From Streptomyces finlayi (GTDB taxonomy: Bacteria > Actinomycetota > Actinomycetes > Streptomycetales > Streptomycetaceae): DNA of 64,000 bases. Of this stretch, positions 51,558 through 58,162 are shown piece after piece. Location: the NCBI RefSeq assembly GCF_014216315.1, contig NZ_CP045702.1, positions 2,046,001 through 2,110,000 on the forward strand, written 5' to 3'. The notes below the pieces were generated by a model that had not been told where the DNA came from, did not search any database, and worked only from the letters and a program-made list of their open reading frames with translations. The stretch's first letter is position 1. The number at the start of each line of letters is the position of its first letter. A program made the translations under genes and the position numbers.

Positions 51558-52829
51558 ATGCGGAACAGAGGAATGGACGAACTGGGTGAGGCGCTGGCCG
51601 CTGCGGAGGCCGCCCCGCCGGTGGAATCCGTCGACGTCATCGCCACAACTCTGCGAAGGCAGCTCGGCGCCCGGTCGGTGTCGTTCCTGATCACCGACTT
51701 CACCGGCGCCTCCGTCGTCCGCCTGGGCACCGCGGACGACATCGACCTGGAGCGTCCCGCAGATCCGATCGCCGTCTCCGGCACCGTCTACGACAGGGTG
51801 ATACGGGCCCAGCAACCGCATGTGGAGGCCATAGAGGGCAGTGCTTGGACGCGGGTGATCGCACCGGTCACCAATCGCGGGGACGCGCTCGGGCTGCTGG
51901 AGCTTCATCTGCCCCACCACCCCGGCCCGGACACCCTGCTGAAAATCAGCCGGAGCGCCCACGCCCTGTCCTACATCATCATCGCGAACCGGCCCTTCAC
52001 CGACCTGTACCAGTGGGGCCGCCGCACCACTCCGCTGAGCCTGGCCGCCGAGATCCAGTACCAGCTGTTGCCCAGCTCCCTGGCCTGCGAGGCCGCCCAG
52101 TTCGCGGTCGCCGGGGCCTTGGAGCCGGCCGAGCATGTCGGCGGCGACACCTTCGACTACGTCATAGACCGCGACCACGTCCAACTGTCCGTCACCGACG
52201 CCATGGGCCACGACGTCGACGCCGCCCTCCTGGCCACCCTGCTGGTCGGCGCGCTGCGCCGCGCACGCAGGCAGGGAGCCGGCCTCGCCGAACAAGCACG
52301 GATCGCCGACCAGGCCGTCGCCGAGCACAGCGGCGGCCGCTACGTCACCGGGCAACTGCTGCGGATCAGCCTGCACGACGGTCAAACCGAGTTCGTCAAC
52401 GCCGGCCATCCCTGGCCCCTGCGCCTGCGCGCCGGGAAGGTCGAGGAGATCAAGCCGGCCATCGACATGCCCTTCGGCTTCCTGGCCCCGCACACCTACA
52501 CGGTCCAGCGCCTGGACCTGCGGGACGGGGACCGGCTGATCATGCTCACCGACGGAATGCAGGAGCGCAGCGCCGCGCATCTCGATCTGCCGGCCCTCAT
52601 CGAGAGCACTCAGGACCTGCACCCGCGGGAGGCCGCTCGTGTCCTCATCGAGCACGTCGTCAGTGCCCATGACGGCCTCCTTCACGACGACGCGACCGTG
52701 ATGTGCCTGGACTGGTACGGCACCGAGTCCACCCGCCGCGACGCCGACCACGGCGCTGACGTCATCGACGCCTCCCCCACGGCCGGACAGCACACCGCAC
52801 CCCCAGGGCCCGCAGATCCCAGAAAGTGA
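51558..52829 (+). CDS. GAF-like domain plus SpoIIE/PP2C serine phosphatase
   Basis: A protein of 423 residues. An N-terminal GAF-like sensor spans about residues 20-155 (SVSFLITDFTGASVVRLG, VIAPVTNRGDALGLLELHLP). A PP2C/SpoIIE domain covers about 165-395, with metal-binding Asp in EHVGGDTFDYV, DAMGHDVDAALL, MLTDGMQERS and DDATVMCLDW. These phosphatases act in partner-switching systems on anti-sigma antagonists; no sigma or anti-sigma gene is adjacent. The ATG follows AGGAGGGAAGGG. A disordered C-terminal tail follows the phosphatase. It lies within island segment 2. Confidence 0.9.
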   Translation: MRNRGMDELGEALAAAEAAPPVESVDVIATTLRRQLGARSVSFLITDFTGASVVRLGTADDIDLERPADPIAVSGTVYDRVIRAQQPHVEAIEGSAWTRVIAPVTNRGDALGLLELHLPHHPGPDTLLKISRSAHALSYIIIANRPFTDLYQWGRRTTPLSLAAEIQYQLLPSSLACEAAQFAVAGALEPAEHVGGDTFDYVIDRDHVQLSVTDAMGHDVDAALLATLLVGALRRARRQGAGLAEQARIADQAVAEHSGGRYVTGQLLRISLHDGQTEFVNAGHPWPLRLRAGKVEEIKPAIDMPFGFLAPHTYTVQRLDLRDGDRLIMLTDGMQERSAAHLDLPALIESTQDLHPREAARVLIEHVVSAHDGLLHDDATVMCLDWYGTESTRRDADHGADVIDASPTAGQHTAPPGPADPRK

Positions 52830-52984
52830 AGTCTCCCGGCCAGGTTCATCCCAGGACCGGGACCGGACAGGCGCCCTCGGCGCCGTCAGCGACAAGACCT
52901 CGTCACCACCCCTGCCCGGACCATGGGCGACTTCGGCCACTGCGACCGCTGACCCGTAGCCGCGCCGAGACACCTCGGCAGCGG

Positions 52985-53019
52985 TGAGGGTCCGACCGGT
53001 GCACCCGGTCGGACCCTCA
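52985..53019. terminator. Bidirectional terminator
   Basis: A perfect 15-bp inverted repeat (TGAGGGTCCGACCGG 52985-52999 with CCGGTCGGACCCTCA 53005-53019) and a 5-base loop between the phosphatase gene and the convergent cold-shock operon, 36 bp before the last stop of that operon. It can serve both strands. Confidence 0.85.
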
Positions 53020-53054
53020 TCGCTGCTTGTCGGCGGCTCGCGCCTGCCCATCGG

Positions 53055-53366
53055 TCAGGCGGCCACAGAGGCGCCGAGCGCCGCGGACGCGCGCTGCAAC
53101 GGGCTGAGAACGCGGGTGGGGGCGGAGGCCTTGGGAAGGTCTCGGCAGGTGAAGCCGAGTTGCGCCATGGCCCGCAGGACTTCGCCGGCGCTGAAGTCGC
53201 GGCGGTCCTGGCGTGTGACGACCTGTCCGACCTGCTTGACGGGGTAGGTGCGTCGGCCGATGATCACGGACTCGCCGGAAACCCGCTCGGGCTTGATGCC
53301 GTTCATCGATTCCAGGACGCCGCTCCTCGTGAGGTCGAACGGGAAGCGGGCGATGACACAGCGCAT
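53055..53366 (-). CDS. Conserved hypothetical small protein of the cold-shock/DEAD-box cluster (103 aa)
   Basis: A protein of 103 residues: MRCVIARFPFDLTRSGVLES, ESVIIGRRTYPVKQVGQVVTRQDRRDFSAGEVLRAMAQLGF. I recognise it from memory as a small protein conserved beside cold-shock protein/DEAD-box helicase genes in Streptomyces; the biochemical role is unknown. It ends with a Pro/Ala-rich tail. ATG 53366 follows GAGGCATC. It is the last gene of the operon read from the cold-shock gene. Confidence 0.8.
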   Translation of the reverse strand: MRCVIARFPFDLTRSGVLESMNGIKPERVSGESVIIGRRTYPVKQVGQVVTRQDRRDFSAGEVLRAMAQLGFTCRDLPKASAPTRVLSPLQRASAALGASVAA

Positions 53367-53421
53367 GATGCCTCACAAGGAGAGGAGAGGAGAAAAGAGG
53401 GTTGTGTCGCGGTGAGGCAGT

Positions 53422-53826
53422 TCAGCCGGCAAGGGCGAGGATGCCCGAAGTGCTGAATCGTGCGTCGGCGGCGGGCAGCGCATAGAGCAAGCCGCCGCGC
53501 TTTGCATGCTCGGCTTGACGCATCGTGGTCACGGGCGGGGTGGGCGGCCTGCGGTCGCCGAGGATGTCGCGCAGCTGAACCCGGTCGGTGTAGTCGGGGC
53601 TGTCGCGTACTGCGGCGAGCTGTGCCCATGTGACCAGCTGGGTGCACGGGCCGTAGGGGTCGCAGACAAGCAGGTGCCCGGTGCGGGCACTGACCATGAC
53701 AGACAGCGCGACCTCGACAGTCATGTCGTCACAGACCTGAGGTCCGCCTGTGCCCTTGGCTTTGGCCGCCGCCGTGTGCCCGAGGGTGGCACTGGCCGAG
53801 CGGGATTGCATCTGAACCAGCGTCAA
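53422..53826 (-). CDS. Hypothetical protein of the cold-shock/DEAD-box cluster (134 aa)
   Basis: A protein of 134 residues. TTG 53826 follows AGGAGA. The product begins MTLVQMQSRSASATLGHTAA and has the core VCDDMTVEVALSVMVSARTGHLLVCDPYGPCTQLVTWAQLAAVRDSPDYTDRVQLRDILGD. Similarity to CBS-like sequences (MTVEVALSVMVSARTGHLLV) is weak, so I do not assign a function. It lies between the helicase gene (47-bp gap) and the 103-residue gene in the same orientation, likely one operon. Confidence 0.7.
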   Translation of the reverse strand: MTLVQMQSRSASATLGHTAAAKAKGTGGPQVCDDMTVEVALSVMVSARTGHLLVCDPYGPCTQLVTWAQLAAVRDSPDYTDRVQLRDILGDRRPPTPPVTTMRQAEHAKRGGLLYALPAADARFSTSGILALAG

Positions 53827-53872
53827 CGTGTGTCTCCTGCGGAGGTTGGGCAGTTTCCTGATCACGAGGGTT

Positions 53873-55369
53873 CTAGGCCGCCGCATCGAAGGAGGACTGA
53901 TGCGCGGTCACGCGCCGTGCAGCCGAGGCGGGGCTGCGCCGTCCGCGTGAGGAGGCGCCGCGCTGACGACGCTCGACCACCGGCGCGGTGATCGTCACGG
54001 GAATACCGGAAGGGGTCTGGGCGCCGGTGATCCGACCGAGTGCCTCTTCGCCGGAGCGGACCTGGGTGGTCTGGGGCACGATGCCGGCGGCGGTCATGAG
54101 GTGGGTCATGTCGCGGCGCTGGTTGGGAGTGACCAGGGTGACGACGCTGCCGGACTCCCCGGCCCGCGCGGTTCGGCCGCCGCGGTGGAGGTAGTCCTTG
54201 TGATCGGTCGGCGGGTCGACGTTGACGACGAGGTCGAGGTTGTCGACGTGGATACCGCGGGCGGCGACGTTCGTGGCCACCAGCACGGTGACGTGCCCGG
54301 TCTTGAACTGGGCCAGGGTGCGGGTGCGCTGCGGCTGGGACTTGCCGCCGTGCAGGGCCGCGGCCCGTACACCGCTGGCCAGCAGGTGATCGGTGAGCTT
54401 GTCCACGGCCCGCTTGGTGTCCAGGAACATGATCACCCGGCCCTCGCGCGCCGCGATCTCGGTCGTCGTCCGGTGCTTGTCGGCGCCGTGGACGTGCAGG
54501 ACGTGGTGCTCCATCGTGGTGACCGCGCCTGCGGACGGATCGACGGAGTGGACGACCGGGTCGGTGAGATAGCGGCGGACCAGGCGGTCGACGTTGCGGT
54601 CGAGGGTGGCGGAGAACAGCATCCGCTGGCCCTCGGGGCGGACCTGGTCGAGCAGCGCGGTGACCTGGGGCATGAAGCCCATGTCGGCCATCTGGTCGGC
54701 CTCGTCCAGGACGGTGATCGCGACCTGGTTGAGCCGGCAGTCACCGCGGTCGATGAGGTCCTTGAGCCGGCCCGGCGTCGCAACGACGACCTCGGCACCG
54801 CCACGCAGCGCGTTGGCCTGCCTCCCGATCGACATTCCGCCGACGACGGTGGCCAGGCGCAGCCTCACCGAGCGGGCATAAGGGGCCAGGGCGTCGGTCA
54901 CCTGTTGTGCCAGCTCACGCGTCGGCACGAGGACGAGGGCCAGGGGCTGGCGGGGCTCGGCCCGCTGACCGGCGGTGCGGGCGAGCAGCGCCAGGCCGAA
55001 GGCGAGGGTCTTGCCTGAGCCGGTTCGCCCGCGTCCCAGGGCGTCGCGGCCCGCCAGGGTGTTGGGCAGGGTCGCACCCTGGATCGGGAACGGAACACTC
55101 ACGCCCTGCGCGGTCAGTGCGACCAGCAGCTCCCCGGGCATGTCGAGGTCGGCGAACGCCTCGACCGCGGGCAGCGCGGGAGTGACCGTGACCGGCAGGG
55201 CGAACTCGCCCTGGACGGCGGCGGGCCGCCGACCCTGGCCGCCCGAACGGACCGGACCGCCGGAACCCCTCGGGGCGGACGAGCCGGAGCGGCTGCCCCG
55301 GCCTGTACCCGCGCCCGAGTCGACGGTGCGGCTGCGGGAGGATCGGCTGTTCGTACGTGTGGGGTTCAT
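53873..55369 (-). CDS. DEAD-box RNA helicase
   Basis: A protein of 498 residues. All DEAD-box motifs are present: Q motif in PFPIQGATLPNTL, motif I GRTGSGKTLAFGLAL, Ia PTRELAQQ, Ib TPGRLKDLI, II LDEADQM, III SATL, and VI HRGGRTARAG. N- and C-terminal basic/Ser-rich extensions suggest RNA binding. Such helicases unwind mRNA or rRNA at low temperature. It follows the cold-shock gene on the same strand with a 280-bp gap and sits in island segment 2. ATG 55369 has AAGGAAGG upstream; a perfect 10-bp hairpin overlaps this ribosome-binding region. Confidence 0.94.
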   Translation of the reverse strand: MNPTRTNSRSSRSRTVDSGAGTGRGSRSGSSAPRGSGGPVRSGGQGRRPAAVQGEFALPVTVTPALPAVEAFADLDMPGELLVALTAQGVSVPFPIQGATLPNTLAGRDALGRGRTGSGKTLAFGLALLARTAGQRAEPRQPLALVLVPTRELAQQVTDALAPYARSVRLRLATVVGGMSIGRQANALRGGAEVVVATPGRLKDLIDRGDCRLNQVAITVLDEADQMADMGFMPQVTALLDQVRPEGQRMLFSATLDRNVDRLVRRYLTDPVVHSVDPSAGAVTTMEHHVLHVHGADKHRTTTEIAAREGRVIMFLDTKRAVDKLTDHLLASGVRAAALHGGKSQPQRTRTLAQFKTGHVTVLVATNVAARGIHVDNLDLVVNVDPPTDHKDYLHRGGRTARAGESGSVVTLVTPNQRRDMTHLMTAAGIVPQTTQVRSGEEALGRITGAQTPSGIPVTITAPVVERRQRGASSRGRRSPASAARRVTAHQSSFDAAA

Positions 55370-55379
55370 TCAGAACCTT

Positions 55380-55402
55380 CCTTGATACGGCACGTATCAA
55401 GG
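55380..55402 (-). promoter_or_regulatory. Hairpin at the helicase ribosome-binding region
   Basis: CCTTGATACG (55380-55389) is a perfect inverted repeat of CGTATCAAGG (55393-55402) around three bases. In the mRNA the 3' arm ends in AAGG next to the AAGG of the Shine-Dalgarno. Pairing could therefore control initiation, for example by temperature or by the helicase itself. The structure is seen; regulation is inferred. Confidence 0.6.
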
Positions 55403-55685
55403 AATTCCCGCAGCGGGAGAACAGCGCGGGGAATCACAAGAACGGGCCGAACAGAATGCGAAGTTGATCGGACGTGCGGTTGCCCCCGGAAGGGGATGCA
55501 GCCCATGAATTGGGCGACGTCATCTGGACGAGGAATCCAGGACGGCGCCGGGGTGCAGCTCCGATGGAGCAGTCGCTTGCGGAGAAGACTCCGCGGGAGG
55601 CGGTTTCCCCGCAGGTGACACCACTGCGGAGAATGCCCGTAGCCGGGGCCCACACCCGAGGGATGCGGGCCCAGCTACGTCAGCG
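55403..55685 (-). other. Untranslated region between the cold-shock and helicase genes
   Basis: No gene is supported. Overlapping short ORFs on both strands show no family signature. It contains at least one further stem (GCGGGGAAACCGC, about 55590-55615 on the minus strand) and could be a long 5' leader of the helicase message. Confidence 0.5.
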
Positions 55686-55889
55686 TCAGGCGGGGACGAT
55701 GTTCTCGGCCATCGGGCCCTTCTGGCCCGGCGCGATGTCGAAGGTGACCTTCTGACCCGCGAGCAGCTCAAGAAAGCCCTGGGCGGCGACGTTCGAGAAG
55801 TGGGCGAACACGTCAGCGCCGCCACCGTCCTGCTCGATGAAGCCGAAACCCTTGGCTGCGTTGAACCACTTCACAGTGCCTGACGCCAT
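55686..55889 (-). CDS. Cold-shock protein (CspA family)
   Basis: A protein of 67 residues, single cold-shock domain. RNP1 KGFGFIEQ and RNP2 VFAHFS are intact, flanked by MASGTVKWFNAAKGFGF and GPMAENIVPA. It binds single-stranded nucleic acid and acts as an RNA chaperone. ATG 55889 follows AAAGGAGAC. It heads the cluster cold-shock gene-helicase-two small proteins, comparable by memory to S. coelicolor SCO5921/SCO5920. Confidence 0.97.
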   Translation of the reverse strand: MASGTVKWFNAAKGFGFIEQDGGGADVFAHFSNVAAQGFLELLAGQKVTFDIAPGQKGPMAENIVPA

Positions 55890-56204
55890 GTCATGTCTCC
55901 TTTGGGGGCAGTACGTCGGGATCCGATATGCACGGATGCCGCGTCGCCGCGATGATGCCCCGCCCGGAGGAAACCGGAAATACAATGAAGCTTTCCCTGG
56001 CCGAAAATGCCGACTAAGAAGCTTGAAGTTTTGGGAACCACAACTGCAACTGAGATGGACAGTAGCATGCCGTAATGGTCCGCGTACGGTGAATAATTCC
56101 ACGCTCTCCGCTACGGTAAAAACACTCCCTGCACTGCGCATTGAACCCTCACTTCGTGACCGTAGATATTGGTCCACCCGGAGTGCAGGGTCGTAGGAGA
56201 ACCA
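55890..56204 (-). promoter_or_regulatory. Upstream region of the cold-shock gene
   Basis: An A/T-richer ~315 bp without a credible gene. It likely carries the cold-shock promoter and a 5' leader. Reading frames on both strands across it are antisense shadows or run-ons from the cold-shock ORF. Confidence 0.45.
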
Positions 56205-56375
56205 CCACCCTTGAGGGCCAGGTAACACCGGGTGTGGAGCCGGCGCGGGGCTCCGGCCCACCGGACACGGAACGCGATGCCGGCCAACGCGCCCGCCCAG
56301 ACGGTCCACAGCAGCACGGACCGCTGGTTCGGCTGCAGGAGGAACACGGCCAGGGGGGTGCGGGATCCGGCTTCC
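56205..56375 (-). pseudogene. Hemolysin III-family fragment
   Basis: On the minus strand a ~55-residue stretch reads GSRTPLAVFLLQ, then RSVLLWTVWAGALAGIAFRV and RWAGAPRRLHTRCYLALKGG, recalling two transmembrane segments and the loop of hemolysin III/YqfA membrane proteins. Neither end of the gene is present. It is a truncated remnant near the right end of the island. Confidence 0.55.
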
Positions 56376-56476
56376 ACCTCCGCCGGCGTCTGTCACCACT
56401 ACGACTGCCCGACCCATCGCCTGCAGGCACAAGAAGGCACACCGTTCTTCAGGCTGGGCCGTCACGGCGACATTGC

Positions 56477-56511
56477 GCAAAGAGCAAAGAGCAAGGAGCA
56501 AGGAGCAAGGA
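56477..56511 (+). repeat. Five tandem heptamers (GCAAAGA/GCAAGGA)
   Basis: GCAAAGA twice, then GCAAGGA three times without interruption, purine-rich on the plus strand, about 70 bp before att-like copy 3. It may reflect slippage or a protein-binding array; no function is known. Confidence 0.85.
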
Positions 56512-56580
56512 AGAATCCCAGGTCACGGGCATTGCGTTCTAGGGTTCCTTGAGCCGCCTTATGGATTCCAACCCGAGAAC

Positions 56581-56639
56581 GTGAAGTACAAGGAGACCGC
56601 GCGCGGCGGGCTCGCGGTGAACATCATCGAGTGCTGAGG
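56581..56639 (+). repeat. att-like direct repeat, copy 3 (right end of the island)
   Basis: A 59-bp copy of the sdaA 3' end, encoding VKYKETARGGLAVNIIEC and stop. It differs from copy 1 at two positions (GTG for GTC, ACC for ACG), both synonymous. The rest of sdaA is absent. It is the expected displaced end of the native gene after an element brought its own copy, or the reverse. Confidence 0.85.
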
Positions 56640-56685
56640 CCGCGGACGGACGGGGCTCCGGCCGCCGCCGGAGCCCCGTCCCGGA

Positions 56686-58068
56686 TCAGCTGGTGGGGAA
56701 GCTGTCGGGGGTACTGATCCGGTTCTTGAGCAGGGCCCCTGACTCGGTCAGCACACCACTGCTGCTGTAGTCGCTGCCGTTGCAGGTCCCGGGCCTGAAG
56801 GCCGCGCTGCTCTCATCGGCGTCGGAGTAGGTCCAGTTCGCGTAGCCGATCTTCAGCTGGTCGAGCAGGTCCAGCCAGGCCGTGGTGCTCGCCCGGTCCA
56901 TCGCCCCACCGCCGGTGGCGCTGACCGTGCCGAACTCGGTGACGAACAGCGGCAGCTTCGAGGCCGCCCGGCTCAGCGTGGCGCGGTAGGAGTCCTTGTG
57001 GCTCGCGGCGTAGAAGTGGAACGCATACATGATGTTGGTGGCATTGACGGGGGCGTTGACGACCTCGCTCTCGTTGGAGCCGTCCGAGACACCCAGCGAG
57101 GACCAGCCGCGGGTGCCGACGATGACGACGGCGTCCGGGTCGGCCGCCCGGATCACCGGGATGACCTGCTCGGCGTAGCTCTTGATGGCCGCCCAGCTCA
57201 CGCCGTTCGGCTCGTTGGCGATCTCGTAGATCACGTTCTTCTTGTCGGCGTTGCGGGCCGCGACGGACGCGAAGAAGGTCTTGGCGCGGTCGAGGTTGTG
57301 GTTCGGGTCACCCGGCGTCAGGGTGTGGAAGTCGATCATCGCGTACATGCCGCGCGCCTCGGCCATGTCGACGAGGCCGTTCACCCGGCTGGTGAAGCCC
57401 GCCGGGTCGGTCTCGTAGCCGCTCTCCTGCACGTACATGGCGACACGCAGCAGGTCCGACTTCCAGTCCTTCGCCAGCGCGTCCACGGACGCGGCGTTGT
57501 AGCACTTGCTGAACCACTGGATGCCGTGCGTGCTCATCCCCCGCAGCTGTACGGGGCGGTTGTACTGGTTGCACAGGTTCACGCCGCAGACGTGGAGCTT
57601 TCCGTTGACGTCCACCGGGGTACCGGTGCCCGGGACGGGCGGGTCGACGGGCGGCGGCTCTTCGACGGAGCCCGTACAGGCGACGCCGTTGAGTGTGAAC
57701 GCCGTGGGCTTCGGGTTGGCGCCCGTGAAGGAACCGACCATCCCCAGATCGGCCGACGCACCGGTGGCCAGTGAGCGGTTCCAGTCGACACCGACGGCGG
57801 TGGCCGTGGAACCGGACTGCGACCAGGTGGCGTTCCAGCCCTGCACGACCTTCTGCCCCGCGTCGGGCATCGTGAACTTCAGCGTCCATCCGTTGACGGG
57901 TTCGCCCAGGTTGGTGACCTTCACTCCGGCCTGGAAACCACCCTGCCACTGGCTGGTGACCGTGTAGTCGACCTTGCATCCGGTGGCAGCCATCGCCGGG
58001 GGACTGGACAGGGCCGAGAGGCCCAGGACCGTCGCACAGGTCGCCAGTAGAGCCAAAAAGCGTTTCAC
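56686..58068 (-). CDS. Secreted endoglucanase, CBM2-GH5
   Basis: A protein of 460 residues. Sec signal MKRFLALLATCATVLGLSAL ending near AMAATGC, then a cellulose-binding CBM2 (about 32-135: VTSQWQGGFQAGVKVTNLGEPVNGW, with conserved Trp residues and terminal Cys), a Pro-rich linker, and a GH5 domain. Catalytic acid Glu in YEIANEPNG (about 283) and nucleophile Glu in FVTEFGT (about 377) are present. It cleaves internal beta-1,4 bonds of cellulose. GTG 58068 follows AGGAGG. A CebR-type operator lies 36 bp upstream of the start. Confidence 0.94.
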   Translation of the reverse strand: MKRFLALLATCATVLGLSALSSPPAMAATGCKVDYTVTSQWQGGFQAGVKVTNLGEPVNGWTLKFTMPDAGQKVVQGWNATWSQSGSTATAVGVDWNRSLATGASADLGMVGSFTGANPKPTAFTLNGVACTGSVEEPPPVDPPVPGTGTPVDVNGKLHVCGVNLCNQYNRPVQLRGMSTHGIQWFSKCYNAASVDALAKDWKSDLLRVAMYVQESGYETDPAGFTSRVNGLVDMAEARGMYAMIDFHTLTPGDPNHNLDRAKTFFASVAARNADKKNVIYEIANEPNGVSWAAIKSYAEQVIPVIRAADPDAVVIVGTRGWSSLGVSDGSNESEVVNAPVNATNIMYAFHFYAASHKDSYRATLSRAASKLPLFVTEFGTVSATGGGAMDRASTTAWLDLLDQLKIGYANWTYSDADESSAAFRPGTCNGSDYSSSGVLTESGALLKNRISTPDSFPTS

Positions 58069-58103
58069 AGCATTCCTCCTGGTACGAAGTGGGAACGACA
58101 CGG

Positions 58104-58117
58104 GGGGAGCGCTCCCG
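58104..58117 (-). promoter_or_regulatory. CebR-type operator upstream of the GH5 gene
   Basis: GGGAGCGCTCCC is perfect at 58105-58116 and the flanking bases are G and G, giving 12 of 14 matches to TGGGAGCGCTCCCA. It lies between the GH9 stop and the GH5 start, close enough to the likely promoter for repression. Confidence 0.8.
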
Positions 58118-58162
58118 AAGGACGTCGGCACGAGCCCGTGCGCCCGGGTCCGGGCCGGCCGC

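Noticed and set aside
55686..56501. An N-terminally extended cold-shock ORF of 271 codons
   Set aside because: Only the last 67 codons are a cold-shock domain with a strong AAAGGAGAC before its own ATG. The upstream part is unrelated and partly a hemolysin III remnant in another frame.
48240..56580. Integrase, transposase or excisionase gene inside the island
   Set aside because: I looked for tyrosine recombinase (R..H-R-Y), serine recombinase and DDE motifs in all frames and saw none.
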